NCBI RefSeq assembly: GCF_030272615.1
Contig: NC_081406.1
Span: 172,740,861-172,804,860, forward strand
Origin: Cryptomeria japonica
Taxonomy: Eukaryota; Streptophyta; Pinopsida; Cupressales; Cupressaceae
Direction of reading: 5' to 3'
Length of the DNA stretch: 64,000 nt
Below the pieces are notes generated by a model. That model did no database searches. It worked only from the letters and a program-made list of their open reading frames with translations, and was not told the DNA's origin. The position numbers and the translations under genes were made by a program. Below, in pieces: positions 10,791-22,975 of the stretch. Each line of letters starts with the position of its first letter. Within the stretch, counting starts at the first letter, position 1.

Positions 10791-12119
10791 ATGGAAGGCT
10801 ATAAATAATCACACAGAATTGTGAATCTTCAAGAAGAATTGGATCATGCTAATCAAGTGATTGCAGACATGCAGAGACAAATGCAAAAATCACTAAAAGT
10901 CAGAAGAAGATTGTCTGATGATTTACAAGACTCACAAGAGTTGGTGGAACAAATTGAGACATCATCTGAAAATAGTATATCAGAAGAGTCTAAAGAAATG
11001 ATTGTAGAATTGAAAGAAAAGAACAAAGCACTGAATGATCAGCTAAAAGCAATGAAAAGGGAACATGAGTATTTCAGCACACATATGATTGAAAAACTTG
11101 ATGCATTGAGAACAGCTGAGGATAACATAAAAGATTTAGAAAGAGAAAAACAATAGCTAGAAGTATTGGTGTCTGAAAAGAATGATGAAATCACAAGGAT
11201 GACTGGAATCCAACATAATCTGCCTGATCAATTGGGTTATGCACATCATGAAGCAAATCTAAAAGAAAATGAGAATCAAGCATTGAAACTTGAATTATCA
11301 AGATTGACCGATGAACTTGAAGCAGAAAAGAAGTCAAAAGAAACACTGAAGAAAAGTTATGAAGCGTCAAGAATGTTGGATGAGAAACTAAACATAAGAT
11401 CACCCAACAAATTTGCCAGACTCGGCTATAAAAGAAACAACTCTACCGACAAAGAAATCAACACTACCGAGAAAGGAGAATCATCAAAGAAGGCTAGAAA
11501 TAACTTGAAAGATAAAAAGCCTATTTGTAATTATTGTGGAAAACAAGGACATACTACCAACATGTGTCGAATAAGAAAAGGTAAGCAACCGAATGTCACT
11601 AGATCTGATGGTTATTGTTACAATTGCAATAAGTATGGTCACACATCTAATCAATGTAGGACAAAGTCTGTTAGCAATTATCAAAAGGCAAAATTCAAAG
11701 GGTTTTGCAAAAACTGCAATAGATATGGACACAATACTAAGAAGTGTTGGTTTAAGCAGAAAAACTATATGTGGTCTTCATACCGAGCAAATACTAGAAG
11801 CTACCGAACTCACAAAGATCTTAACCGACAATATACTATAGTACCATGGGATTACAATACAAGGATATGGTGTGAATGTTGTGGAAGATATGGACATATA
11901 AGTGCCAACTGTATGATAAGGTTTGGAATGAACAATTGGAGATCATGGAGAAATCCTGGAATGGCATGTTTTCATTGTCACAAAGTTGGACACTTGGCTA
12001 AAGATTGCAGAGATCAACCCAGAGAAGATACTGAGGAAATAAGAAGCAAATACAAAAAATTTGGAAAAAGAAGGAAAATGGGTCAACTAATGAAGAAAGC
12101 ACCTTACCTACCGAGTTAG
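10791..12119 (+). pseudogene. Coiled-coil, five-zinc-knuckle gag-like ORF
   Basis: The first ATG after the PBS is at 10791 and is in frame with the long open segments. TAA at 10806 and TAG at 11157 interrupt one continuous frame of about 442 codons. Residues 10-200 are heptad-rich (LQEELDHANQVIADMQRQMQ, VELKEKNKALNDQLKAM), a predicted coiled coil. The C-terminal half holds five C-x2-C-x4-H-x4-C knuckles: CNYCGKQGHTTNMC, CYNCNKYGHTSNQC, CKNCNRYGHNTKKC, CECCGRYGHISANC and CFHCHKVGHLAKDC. Standard Copia gag has a UBN2 domain and usually one knuckle; UBN2 is absent here. Likely role: RNA binding and particle assembly for the element. Only two stops are seen. Confidence 0.8.
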
Positions 12120-12661
12120 GTGCATCTACTTCCAATTAATCATAAAGGTATGAAGGGACTACATTTTCTCAAGGTTAGATCTTAACAGTTCCTATTTAAT
12201 CATGAACACAATTCCAAAATCTACATACCTGAGATGCAATAACATTTTTTATAATACTATCTAGTCTATTTTGAAGTACCAGAGAAGTCGGTAAGTGCAG
12301 GAAACCTGTCTAATCGATAAAAGCATAGAAGGAAGATAATCGGTTTAGTGGAACCAAGTGCATTTAATGCTTATCTTACCTAGCTACACGAAGCTCAATA
12401 AGGTAAAGTGTGTATTTAAAGTTGTTTGTGTGGTCATTTCACATTTACCAGTTTTCAAAGAGCAGAGTTAAGCGAATCAAAGGCGATCAAACATTTCCAA
12501 AGCTAATTTCAAGGTATTTTCCAACAATCTTAAATGCATTTTCAAGCAAGTTAACCGATCAATATCAGTTGTGAATATTTGCATTATATTTACTAAGTCG
12601 AAAGCGTTTTCTGGTTAGTTGAAACCCTAAGCTTTTTTGTTAGTAGAAATCCAAGTTTGAA
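12120..12661 (+). other. Inter-ORF spacer
   Basis: Stops in all frames. AT-rich with several CCGA/TCGGT phrases like those in the LTR. It could hold an internal promoter or a splice acceptor for the second ORF; neither can be shown. Confidence 0.4.
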
Positions 12662-15600
12662 ATGGCTCCCAAGATGCAGAAACCTGTTGTAGTTGAGACT
12701 ATTGAGAAGCCCTCACTAAATTATTCCTTACCTCCCAAAGTGGCATCTGAACCCGATGAGAAAACTACGTTTTCTCTTATTCCGAATAGGGTTCTGTTGG
12801 TTGAAGATGTCAGATTTTATACTAAGTGTCGTGTGGAAGAGCTAGGTCATATCGAAGTTAAGGACATGTATGATGAATTATGCATCGATGGAATCCTGGA
12901 TAGTAAGTTTGAGCATATAAAAGTTAAGGGATTGACCGAAGCCCTAAACTATCCTTGAGTTTTCAAACCCCAATGGGTCAAATTTGTCTTGAGTAGAGTG
13001 CATGATGACTTTATGTGGTTAGAGGAACAACCGTTCAAGATCACCAAGGAGATTATTCACATAATAACCGGATACCCTATATTTGACCATGCTCGAGCAT
13101 AGAAGATGATTTCACAAAAGGAATTAATAACTTTAACCAGTGTTGAGTTTGATTGCAGAGCTCTTAAGTTGAATAATGTAACAGATGCAGAGCTAAAGTT
13201 CACAATTAGAGTCATTGGTTATTGTTTCTTTCAATCGGCAAGAGAAAATAGTGTACCATGTGCAGCTGTGGACTTGGCCTATAAAATTGTGAAAAAGGGT
13301 ATGAAAGTAGATTTATGTGAAGTATTGTTGAAGAACCTTTTTGAAAATCTCAACACAATACGGAAACCTAAGAAGAATAACACTGCTAATGCACTAAAGT
13401 TCGGGTCACTCTTAGTGTGTATGTTCTTCTATTTTCAGAAGTTCTTTCCTTCAGTTGGTAACATCGTTTGGGAATTACACCAACCAATCACCCATCAAAT
13501 AAATGATTTTATCAATCAGCTCGGTGATAATTTCAATGAGATAATGGATGATTACTTTAATAAATTTCAAGACAAGATGCATAACAGGTACAAGATCCCA
13601 CCTCAGCTAGTGGAAAAATATAAGGATACTATATGTTTTGAAGTGGACACCGACTACTATTATGTCAATGCAGTAGAACCTAGAACTCAATCTTTACCGT
13701 CTATGGGTTATGAGATTGATTTTGATATTACTCAACAACAAATAGATGCCTTTTTGGCACTTCCAAGGTACTCGACCGAGATCAAGTATGGTACCTATGA
13801 AGAGGTAAAAGAAAAAGTAAAAATGAGTATTGTGGTACCAAAGGCTACCAGGAAAGCCACTAAAATGATCAAAGACTTAACTGAGAAATTTGGAGAAGGT
13901 TCTACCTCCACACCTACTAAGCCAACAGGTAGGAAAGATGATCAACTTTCAATTGAGGAAGAATCTGAAGCTCAAGAAGCAGCAATTACACTGAGCATCG
14001 AGTTGCCAAAGGGCAAAATTTTAAAAAGAGAGAAATAGGATAAAACTAAGGTATCACTGACTCCGCCAGTTAAGCAACCTAACACTAGATCATCTGCAAT
14101 GTCAACCGGTAAGAGGCAGAAAAATGTTGAATTGCCTAAAGTTACAAAGACTTATAGAAAGTCGACCAAGAGACTCATTTTGAATAAGGAGTCAAGTGAC
14201 ACTGAATCTAAAGATCCAAATAAATTTCAGATTGTTAAAAGCACAAAGAAAGATGTACACAGTGCTGACAATTTCTGTGCAAAATTGAAACAATATGGAG
14301 GATTTGGATCATTTAGGTATGTAAAATATGACTCCCGAACAGAAGAAGAAAAGAGGAAAATAGAAGAATCAGTAGTGTGTACACTTCTCAAATTCTGAGT
14401 AGTTCCATTGGAAGTAACTAATTTTCTTCCAAAAGCATTGAAATCTCATATTGACAATAGATGGAAATATGCTATGGACTCGGAGAAACAGATTAGAGAA
14501 AGAGTTTTGGTACATCTCTTTCCAAACATGTCAATAGATGATATAAGAAATCATTTGAAAAACTACCAGACAAATTTCAAGTAAAGCAAAGGACCTTGAA
14601 AATGATGAATGGCCTTTATCTTGAAGTAGAGAAAGAAACTAAAGAAAAATGGCAAGAAATATTCAGAATTCAGACTGAAGAGACTCAAGGTGAAGTGGAA
14701 ATAGTTGACATCACCGAGCAAGATCCTACTTCAACTATAGATGAAGATGTCATGGACACTGAGGCACAAGAAGAAGAGATGATAGAAGGAAATGTCTATG
14801 CCAAACTGGTATCAAGTGAATTAGTCTTGGAACAGGTTAAGTCCTATCCTCCGGTAACTCAACAAGTGTCAACTAAGAAACCTCAGGACACAGAACAAGG
14901 CAAAGAGTATCAAAAGGCTACACAAGGTGAATCTACCTCTTAGGCCCCAGGCGAGCAAACCTCTCAAGCTCCTGCAAACACAAAAAATGTTGCCACTGAG
15001 ACCCCAAGCAAGGAAACACCGAAAGATACAATAGAGTCTTCAGTAACTGACAAAAGTGTTGCTCCCACCAAGCAATATACTGAGGAAGAACAAGCCTCCA
15101 AAGCCATTGTACTCATTCAACCAGTGAAGGCATCATCATCAAAAGAGAAGAAAGAAAAGAAGCATAGTTTTAAGATAGATTTGTCAAAGCCTATTGTGTT
15201 GCTGAATGTTGACATTTCAAAACTAAAAGGGCAAGCATTTATTGAATTCAGAGAGCTTTGTAAAGCCAAAGCAGAATAGGAAAAACAGATAGCTATTCAG
15301 AAGAAGAACCAAGTACTTCAAAAGGTTAAAACATTATTGATAGACATGCTACCTGAAGCTACCATAAATAAAGATGCTGCCATCCATATGCAACTGGATG
15401 AACTACTCACTCAATTAGAAGCATCGGGAGTAGACACATCAGAATACCTTAGCAAATTAAAAGACAAAGAGCTAGCTGCCAAAATGATTGAAGAAGTGCA
15501 GAAGGCAATTGCTATAGGTAAAGTCAAGCTTGTTAGATTCATTGTTGTGTTGTCCCCGCAACTCAAGCACATTATTTATTTATTCCTGAAGTTATGTACA

Positions 15601-16029
15601 TTTTCATTCTTTATTAAAGATATCAAGCATAAGACCGAAGTCATTGAAAAAGAGATTACCGATCTCTCAAATAAACTAACTACCAAGCCAAATTCTATTC
15701 AGAATTTTTATACAAAGCTACAAACTCTTATGGCTCAGCAGTTAGAACTTTGGAATGAAGACCACAAAATAAGGATGGATATTATGACTCTTCAAACATT
15801 ATTTATTCCCCATTTATCATCCGTTCAAGATGAGATCAACCGAGCTACCCAATTATCCACTCAACCAGAGGGAAGCGCTTTAGATGGTTTGATTTCACTG
15901 TCAGCTGATATTATAGCTCAGAATTCTTTAATCGAAAGTGTCAAGGATGCACTTACCAACTCTCTCACTGACGCTCGTACTAAGTATAAATCTATTTTTG
16001 ACCAGTTGCCCCAACCTAATGGTAACTAG
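12662..16029 (+). pseudogene. Large second ORF of nested element, unknown family
   Basis: ATG at 12662 opens a frame that continues to 14398 through stops at about 12956, 13100, 14036 and 14396. It then shifts to another frame by about 14580 and runs to the stop at 16027 through TAGs at about 14941 and 15277. The undamaged protein would be about 1,120 residues. The N-terminal 450 residues look globular (for example VDLAYKIVKKGMKVDLCEVL and FGSLLVCMFFYFQKFFPSV). The middle is charged and low-complexity (Lys/Glu/Thr/Pro), and the C-terminal 250 residues are coiled-coil-like. I see no protease, integrase, RT or RNase H motif. The globular part is loosely reminiscent of plant transposon-associated proteins, but I cannot name a family. 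A putative 102-bp intron lies at 15518-15619. Confidence 0.65.
15518..15619 (+). other. Candidate in-frame intron in the second ORF
   Basis: Starts GTAAAG after ATAG and ends TTCTTTATTAAAG. It is 102 bp (34 codons) and stop-free. Read through, it encodes an isolated hydrophobic stretch inside an otherwise charged coiled coil; removal would join two coiled-coil segments in frame. Inference from splice-like ends and composition. Confidence 0.4.
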
Positions 16030-16311
16030 TTTTGATGTTTGTCAAAAAGGGGGAGTGTACCGAGTATACAGAGTACAGAGTTTACAGAGTTTTATACTAT
16101 TTACTGAGTGTACAAATGGCATTGATAGGGGGAGCATGGAACATCAGGAGCATGCAAATTAAGTTATGTATAGCATATTGATAAGGGGAGTATGTATTTG
16201 AAGAATGTATTTGAACAAATGTATATACTGTCATTTCAATAAATTTTGTAAGTATATAGATTTTATGTTATGACTTTGAAAGGAGTTTTGTCAAACATAC
16301 CAAACTAATGT

Positions 16312-16324
16312 CAAAAGGGGAGAT
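16312..16324 (+). other. Polypurine tract of nested element
   Basis: TCAAAAGGGGAGAT directly precedes the 3' LTR (TGTTACTATT at 16325), the normal plus-strand priming site. Confidence 0.85.
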
Positions 16325-17523
16325 TGTTACTATTTACTAAGTTGTCATTAGTTTTATATCCAAAGTCATCCTATATACTCTAGTCGGTTAATACTACCGA
16401 AATATTCAGTCAGTATGTACTAAGGCTGTCGGTTACAAAAGAAAGGCTAGTCACCGAGATGAGAGATACTGAGCTGCCTACCAAGTATAGTTCCTATGCC
16501 TACCGAGCAGCAAAGAAGGTATACCGAGTTAATCTGAACTGAGTGGAAACGTGTTACCAAATTCAATGAACCTGGACACATATGTGGAAACATGTTACAA
16601 GATTCGAGAACAGGGAACCGTTATTACATAGGGAATTGCATTCAAAGATTTTGCATGATTTTGAGGAAGTTTATCCAATGAAATAATTTCTATGTTTATT
16701 CATTCGATAAAACATGTTTGTATGATCGGTGTATGAACAAGATCACCATCTCAGAGATCTATATATACAGAGTGATTTGAGTATCTAATTGAGAGAGGGG
16801 GAAGATTCAAGATTGATGATTTGAAAATGAAAATCATGAGAGAAGATAAGGTGTGAAGAGTGACAAAGATATTCAGAGGTCACCGAGAAGGTTTTTCAGA
16901 AAACAGTTTAAGGGACAGAGTATACAAAAGAGGTCACTGAGTTGATTTATCAATTACCAAGGGATGCTATGAGCAAGGTAATTTCATATTGAGCACATAG
17001 AGTCTTCTATAACATCTCAGATGTAAAGTTGCAGATATTTGTAAAGATTTTGATTGAATTGTTTTGAGTTGTAATAGAAACCTTTAACAGAGTAAAAGAC
17101 ACTAACAAAGTCTATAAATTGTAAAGCCTTTAACAAGATACATAATTTTGTAAAAGTGTTTGTAAAATCCTTTAGCAAGGTAGATCTAAAGATCTTGATA
17201 CTCCTAACAGGGTAAGCTGTCAGAAATAGCTAACATGTAGCTCTTACCGAGCAACCTTTATTATTGCAGTAGTGAAGTTGTGGGTGCCATCCCCGTCGCA
17301 TTTTTTCTCTCTAACAAAGAGTTTCTGCGTAACCAAAATATTTGAGTTATGGAGTGAAATGTGTATGAATTTTATTTCTATGATTATGTTTTAGCACTAT
17401 ATATTATGAGATCAGCTATACACAGTTTATGTTTATCAGTAAGATTGTTTTAGAAGAAAAGTTTTGAAGTACTGATTCACCCCTCCCCTCTCAGTACATT
17501 AGCTTTCCTAGTTGGACCTAACA
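16325..17523 (+). repeat. 3' LTR of nested element
   Basis: 1199 bp, TG...CA, near-identical to 9530-10729 with scattered differences; TATA-like box at 16760-16767. Followed by the GAGCC duplication. Confidence 0.92.
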
Positions 17524-17528
17524 GAGCC

Positions 17529-19590
17529 AAGATACCTCATGATTTTGACATGTCTCAAATAATGGAACATCGACCTTTGCAACAACATCACATCAACATT
17601 GATCAAAAGAGGCTTAATAGTGCAGGCAATAGAGGACCACATCTTGTGCCTGAATCACCATCATCTTTGTTTCAAAAACCTGAGGTACCACGTACATATG
17701 GTCAAGCATATGATACTCACCTTCACAGACCATTATGGAAGTCTTATGTAAAAAAATATACTCAATCACATACCAATGCTAAGGACCAACCACCAAAGCA
17801 ATTGGATATCCAAAGGCATGATCAAAATTTGGACACAAGGAAACCCCGCGTCGAATTTGGGGGCAACACACTAGAACAAACTCATGACATACCTGTAGAG
17901 TATGATATACATGGACAAAGAAGACATTCCATTCCTCATTATGACTCTATACCAGGTGGTTCCTATATGCAACATCATTATAGAACTCCTCCATATAAAC
18001 ATGTGTATGATCAATACCATCCATATATGCAACATTCTCCTCCTCTACCCAGTGGTTCAGGCATGGGGTATGGTCCAAGAAGTTGGTCTCCACCTAAGAA
18101 CAATTTGGAGCAGCAAATTAAGGACTTACAAAAGAAAAAGGAGGACATAAATACACCGAAGCCAGCTTACACAATGAGAGACATGTGTCCTTATCCATTT
18201 GACAAAAGTATTCCAATGCCTCATTTTCCTACACATTTCGTGACACCTAAGTTTGATAAGTACAGAGGCAAAGGAGATCCTAAGGCACATATAAAATAGT
18301 TTGTCACAGCTTGCATTAAGGGAGCAACAAAAGAGACATATTTGATGAGATTATTCCCACAAAGCTTAGGTGATCAAGCTATGAATGGTTCTCCCAACTT
18401 CCACTTGGAATTAAGTCATGGGGTGATCTAGCAGAGGCTCTTATCCAACATTTCTCATACAACATAGAGACAGAAATACCAGTCACCACTCTGTGCAACA
18501 CCAAACAAAGGGATGGAGAGTCTTTTTCATCATTTTTACAAAGATGGAGGAATCTAGCCAATAGATGCTCTTGTGAAATTCCACAAAAATAAATGGTAGA
18601 TATGTTCACCTAGAATGTTAACAAAGACATTGGTTATGATCTAAGGAAATCTTTCTTGTACACTTTCAAGGATGACATTAAAAAGGGCTTAGCAACAGAG
18701 AAGGTCCTAATTGAGCAGGGCATCATCAAAATATTCAAAGAAAACAAAGAGGACTTTAAAGGAAAAGACAAGCCAAGATTTTGGAATAAAAACAAGAACA
18801 TAGTCAATGATGGTGTTGTTGATGCCAATACAGTACAACCCAAAATCATTTTTTCAGGATCAAGCTCTACAAACAATCAAGTGAATACTCAAACAACTTC
18901 CAAATCACGAAGGAAGTACACCCCATTGGGAGAACCACTTGAGTCAGCTTTCAAGAAGCTAATGGCAAACAAAATAATAACAATTCTAGATTTGCCTCCA
19001 TATGAGCTAAAGATCAAACCAAATTGGTGGAATAATGATGAGTACTGTGAATATCAAAAAATCAAAGGACATAAAATAGGAAACTATCATCGGGTGAAGA
19101 ACATTATACAAGATCTTATTGATAGAGGTGACATTGAGATTGAAGGAAATTCATCCAATCAAGAACATGAAATGTTTAAAGAACCATTCCCAAAATATGA
19201 CAAGGGAAAAGCTAAAGCCACAAATGAGCAGACCAACTATACCAAGGCATCCTATAACTATGATTCAACTGTCAATCACATTTCAATGGACAATTATGTC
19301 TCTACCATTATCATCAAGGACAAAACACCTGAAAATTCTACCCAAAGACCCAAGGTTGTCCTGAAAGGCATTGGATCTTCTTCCAAACCTACCTCTAAAT
19401 GTAATGTCACAACTCGTCGAGGTAAATTCACTTTGCAAGGTGCTCTAGCTAAAAACATTGCTTCCTCATCAACCAAACCTGAGTATGACCTTGTAGAACA
19501 GTTAGGGAAGACACCCACGCTCATATCCATTTTTGAGCTCTTACGCATATCCCTCACAATAAAGCCATTCTTGACAAAAATTTGAGAGAC
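17529..19590 (+). pseudogene. Tat gag, main portion
   Basis: Frame resumes at 17529 from the 5' part at 9529 and stays open to TAG at 18298. It continues through a degraded segment (18300-18655, several stops and shifts) whose pieces read like the Retrotrans_gag helical core (RLFPQSLGDQA, then a DLAEALIQHFSYN-like piece). The open segment 18656-19585 ends gag, with a YTPLGEPLESAFKKLMANK block and a CEYQKIKGHKIGNYHRVKN motif. That block is the Tat-type gag C-terminus with a modified zinc-finger-like C/H motif. The N-terminal region (17550-18200) is His/Pro/Tyr-rich. Several breaks make it non-functional. Confidence 0.8.
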
Positions 19591-19749
19591 ACTTCCATCC
19601 CCACTGATCTCAACGTGGACTAGTTTCAAGCCATGGTGGGATACCTTTCCACTCCACACTCCCTTATGTTCACAAAAGCTGATGATGCCTCTGTGAGCCA
19701 ACCACACAATGCACCTTTAAACATTGAAGCCTTCCTACACATACATCGA

Positions 19750-20100
19750 ATAAAATGAGTCACGATAGATGGAGGAGCTGGTCTCAATATATTTACTTTA
19801 AACACAATAATACAATTGGGATATTTAGATAAAGTTGTGAATGCTACTAACAAAATTACCATCAAGGCATACGATGATGAAGAGCGTTCATCCAAAGACA
19901 CAGTCACCTTACCTCTCAGAGTTGGGCCAGTTACAAAAGATGTGGTTTGTCAAGTCCTTGATCTTGATCTCACATACAACATATTGCTAGGGCGTCCTTA
20001 GATTCATGAGATGAGGCCAGTCCCATCTACATACCACCAATGCATTAAGTTTCCTCACAATGGAGTTGAAGTAATAGTTAATGGTGATCCTAATCCATTT
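19750..20100 (+). pseudogene. Tat aspartic protease domain
   Basis: The frame around 19759-20000 reads VTIDGGAGLNIFTLN, the retropepsin active site with D-G-G-A in place of the common D-T/S-G-A, as is usual in Tat elements. A YNILLGRP flap-side motif follows at about 19977-20000. A TGA just upstream (about 19756) and a TAG after GRP (19999-20001) are in-frame stops. It would cleave the Gag-Pol polyprotein; it sits between gag and RT as expected for Gypsy. Confidence 0.82.
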
Positions 20101-21640
20101 ATATACTGCAATAACTTGAGACCAAAATCTGAGACAATCATTCCAAATAATAGAGAAGCTATCTCTTCTTTGGCATACATTGACCCTGAATCATTGAAAC
20201 CTTCAATATCAAAACAAGGTGAGCTTAAAGGAAAATATTGGGACAAAGGCATGGGTGAATACACTTTAAATCAAACCATGTGCTTACGAAAAGTTATGAG
20301 TTCACCAAAAGAATATGGATGACCACATCCTTCTAAACGGGTATCTATCATTACACTCAAATGGGATCCTACTATCTTCCAAAAGTGGGGTAAAATGGAA
20401 GAAGAAGACTTATACAAAATGCTTTACAAGGACCCTGAAGATGGTATACAAGCTCACATCAGCATACCATGTGAAAAATATGGCAAAGGGTTCAAGATCC
20501 TACAAAAGTTTGGGTATGATGGTAAAAGTCCTCTCAGTTTAAGAAAGGAAGGTATCATTCAACCTTTGCAACTAGAATTGACATTTAAAAAGGAGCGCTC
20601 GAAAGGGCTTGGTTTCATGTCTTCCAAGGTAAATACTCGAAAGACAGAGGAAGCATTACAAATCAAGGCTTCCAAAAATCAACTAGAAAACCGCTATTCC
20701 ACTAACTCCATTGAATGGGAATGGGGTTCGGACAAATCCTCCAGTGACTATGAACTCACTGAGACATCTAGAGAACCAGGTGAACCCACAGAAGAAGAGG
20801 AATTTTATAGAAAATTCAAAGTTGGTCAAGAAACAACCCCTGAGGATTCCACACAGTCTTTGCCTCTAGGTTCTAGGTCAAAATCACGAAGAATGAGGAC
20901 ACCCCTCCTGAAATGCACTACTAGTGATGACAATTTGGATTCGTTCACAATCAAGACAGATGAGGAGAGTGCCAATGATGACCTCGACAACTATCTCGAC
21001 ATACCTGAATATAATTGCATCTTCACCCTTAGTCACGCTAACTTTGAAAATATTGAAGGCCTTCCCCTTGTTCACCACCAATTTTTTGACTGGGACCATG
21101 AAGGACTTGTATAGTTTGACACATTCCAAAATGATGAAGCCTTTATTAACTATCTAGGCATATGAGATGATCTTCTGTTTGGGGACCATAAGGCGAGATA
21201 CATAATAGAACTCAACAGTGTGGCATATTTTGGTGAGGGTGTTGGGCCTTCTAGTCGCAAAAATGTAAAAATAAAAATAAATCATGGGTCTTATGGTGAA
21301 AACCACATTGTGGCACTGTCTGACCCCAAAAATTTAAAAAGAAAGGATGTATCTGAGGGTGAAAACCACTCTGAGGCACCCAAAGATGGAAGGCTCGACA
21401 TTCTCCCGGCATCATATGAAGAAAAATCATCTATGTTAGTAGAGGAGACCATAAAAAAAAAAATTGGTACAAATGAAATTCCACATAACATATTCCTGGC
21501 ACAATCTCTGACAGAGACAGAAAGACCAAAGTTCATAAGTTTCTTCACAGAGCGACAAATCAATTTTGCATGGTCATATGTTGATATGCCTGGACTGGAT
21601 CCAGATTTAGTAATGCATCATTTGATAGTTTAATTGAGGG
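20101..21640 (+). pseudogene. Tat protease-RT linker region
   Basis: Open segments in shifting frames (20011-20322, 20395-21114, 21220-21633) encode the long acidic linker typical of Tat pol. A G-patch-like phrase (KGLGF) occurs near 20605, and the RT approach motif (FLAQSLTETERPKFISFFTE, then FAWSYVDMPGLDPDLVMHHL) near 21490-21630. No catalytic domain here. Frame changes and stops (for example TAG at 21112) show decay. Confidence 0.65.
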
Positions 21641-22480
21641 CAAAACAAGTAAATAAAAATTAAGAAAGATACATCCACAAGTGGCATTATTAGTCAAAGC
21701 AGAGATTGAAAAATTATTGGATGTCGGATTCATACGCCCAATTGATTATCCTAAATGGATCTCTAGTTTAGTACTTGTCAGTAAGCCAGATTGTAGCATC
21801 AGAATATGCATAGATTTTAGAGACATCAACAAAGCTTATCCCAAGGATGATTTTCCATTGCCAAATATCAACCTGATCGTAGATCTCACAACAGGTCATG
21901 CGATGTTATCTTTGATGGATGGATTATCTAGCTACAACCAAATAAAAATCGCATCTGAGGATCAGCACAAAACAACATTTACTTGTCCCTGGGGAGCTTT
22001 CTGCTGAAATGGCATGCCCTTCGGGCTAAAGAATGCAGGTGCTACATATCAAAGAGCCATGACTACTATCTTTCATGATCTCATGCACGTAACTATAGAA
22101 GACTATGTTGATGACCACTTGGGAAAATCAATAGAAAAAGATACACATTTGGACATAGTTTCAATCATTTTTGATCGGTTGAAAAAATAAAAAGTAAGAT
22201 TAAACCCCAAGAAATGTGTCTTTCGAGTAACCTCCGGGAAGCTCCTCAGATTCATTGTCTCAAAAAGAGGAATTGAAGTCGATCTAGCAAGAGTCAAGGC
22301 GATCCTAGAGATGCCACCACCGAGAAATATTAGTCAACTTCGATCTTGACAAGGAAGACCGCAATCCATAGGAAGATTCATAGCACAACTTGCAGATAAA
22401 TATCATCCTTTTCAGCACTCGATACACAAAAATATCAAATTCAAATGGGATGATAACTATCAATAGGATTTTCAGATAAA
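21640..22480 (+). pseudogene. Tat reverse transcriptase domain
   Basis: From 21681 the frame reads AEIEKLLDVGFIRPIDYPKW, IRICIDFRDINKAYPKDDFP and LSLMDGLSSYNQIKI, then a TGA at 22005-22007 and MPFGLKNAGATYQRAM. The catalytic box EDYVDDHLGKS (about 22099-22130) is intact, so both Asp residues are kept. Thumb and connection motifs follow (RLNPKKCVFRV, EMPPPRNISQL) with TAA at about 22187. The normal role is copying element RNA to DNA; several stops end the ORF early. Confidence 0.85.
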
Positions 22481-22483
22481 GAT

Positions 22484-22975
22484 TATCTTTTGAATCCACC
22501 AGTCTTGATGCCACCAGTTCCAAAACAACCCTTATTACTCTACATATCAGCTACATCAACAGCACTAGGGGCACTCTTAGCACAACAAGATGCTGAGGGA
22601 AAAGAAAAGGCAGTTTACTACATCAGTCGTACTTTGGTAGGCTATGAGCTAAACTACACACCAATTGAGCATGTGTGTCTTGCTATGGTCTTTGCTTCGC
22701 TGAAATTACAACACTACATCCTAACTCATAAAACTAAGTTGGTCACAAGGATCAATCCATTGAATTACCTTCTCAATAAAGCAACACTTACTAGTCGAAT
22801 AGCCAAATGGGTGATGCTCTTGAGTGAATTCGACATTGAATATGTACACAGAAAAGCAATAAAAGGACAAGCTATCACAGATCAGTTAGCAGATGCTCCC
22901 ATCATAGATGATGCTCCTCTAACTTTAGAATTTCTAGATGAATCCATCTTGATGGTATCACACATGAAGCCTTGA
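22484..22975 (+). pseudogene. Tat RNase H (Gypsy-type)
   Basis: The open segment reads LLLYISATSTALGALLAQQD, KAVYYISRTLVGYELNYTPI and VTRINPLNYLLNKATLTSRI, then WVMLLSEFDIEYVHRKAIKG. This is the standard Gypsy RNase H, in which the first catalytic Asp is usually lost in Tat lineages (here YISAT). It is followed after TGA at 22973-22975 by the second RNase H. Confidence 0.85.

Larger units (their letters stand above)
9530..17523 (+). mobile_element. Nested pol-less Copia-type element with two large ORFs
   Basis: The element has 1200/1199-bp LTRs (9530-10729, 16325-17523), TSD GAGCC, an initiator-Met PBS at 10732, a polypurine tract before 16325 and a 5.6-kb interior. The interior has a gag-like ORF (coiled coil plus five CCHC knuckles) and a roughly 1,120-codon ORF of unknown type. 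No protease, integrase, RT or RNase H motif is visible. It therefore looks like a large non-autonomous element that depends on enzymes of a related Copia. The 5' LTR first bases are TA rather than TG, a later mutation. It is inserted in the gag gene of the Tat element and so is younger. Confidence 0.92.

Noticed and set aside
9530-17523. Autonomous Copia element with decayed pol
   Set aside because: No protease, integrase, RT or RNase H motif can be seen in any frame across the 5.6-kb interior, while both ORFs keep their own long frames.
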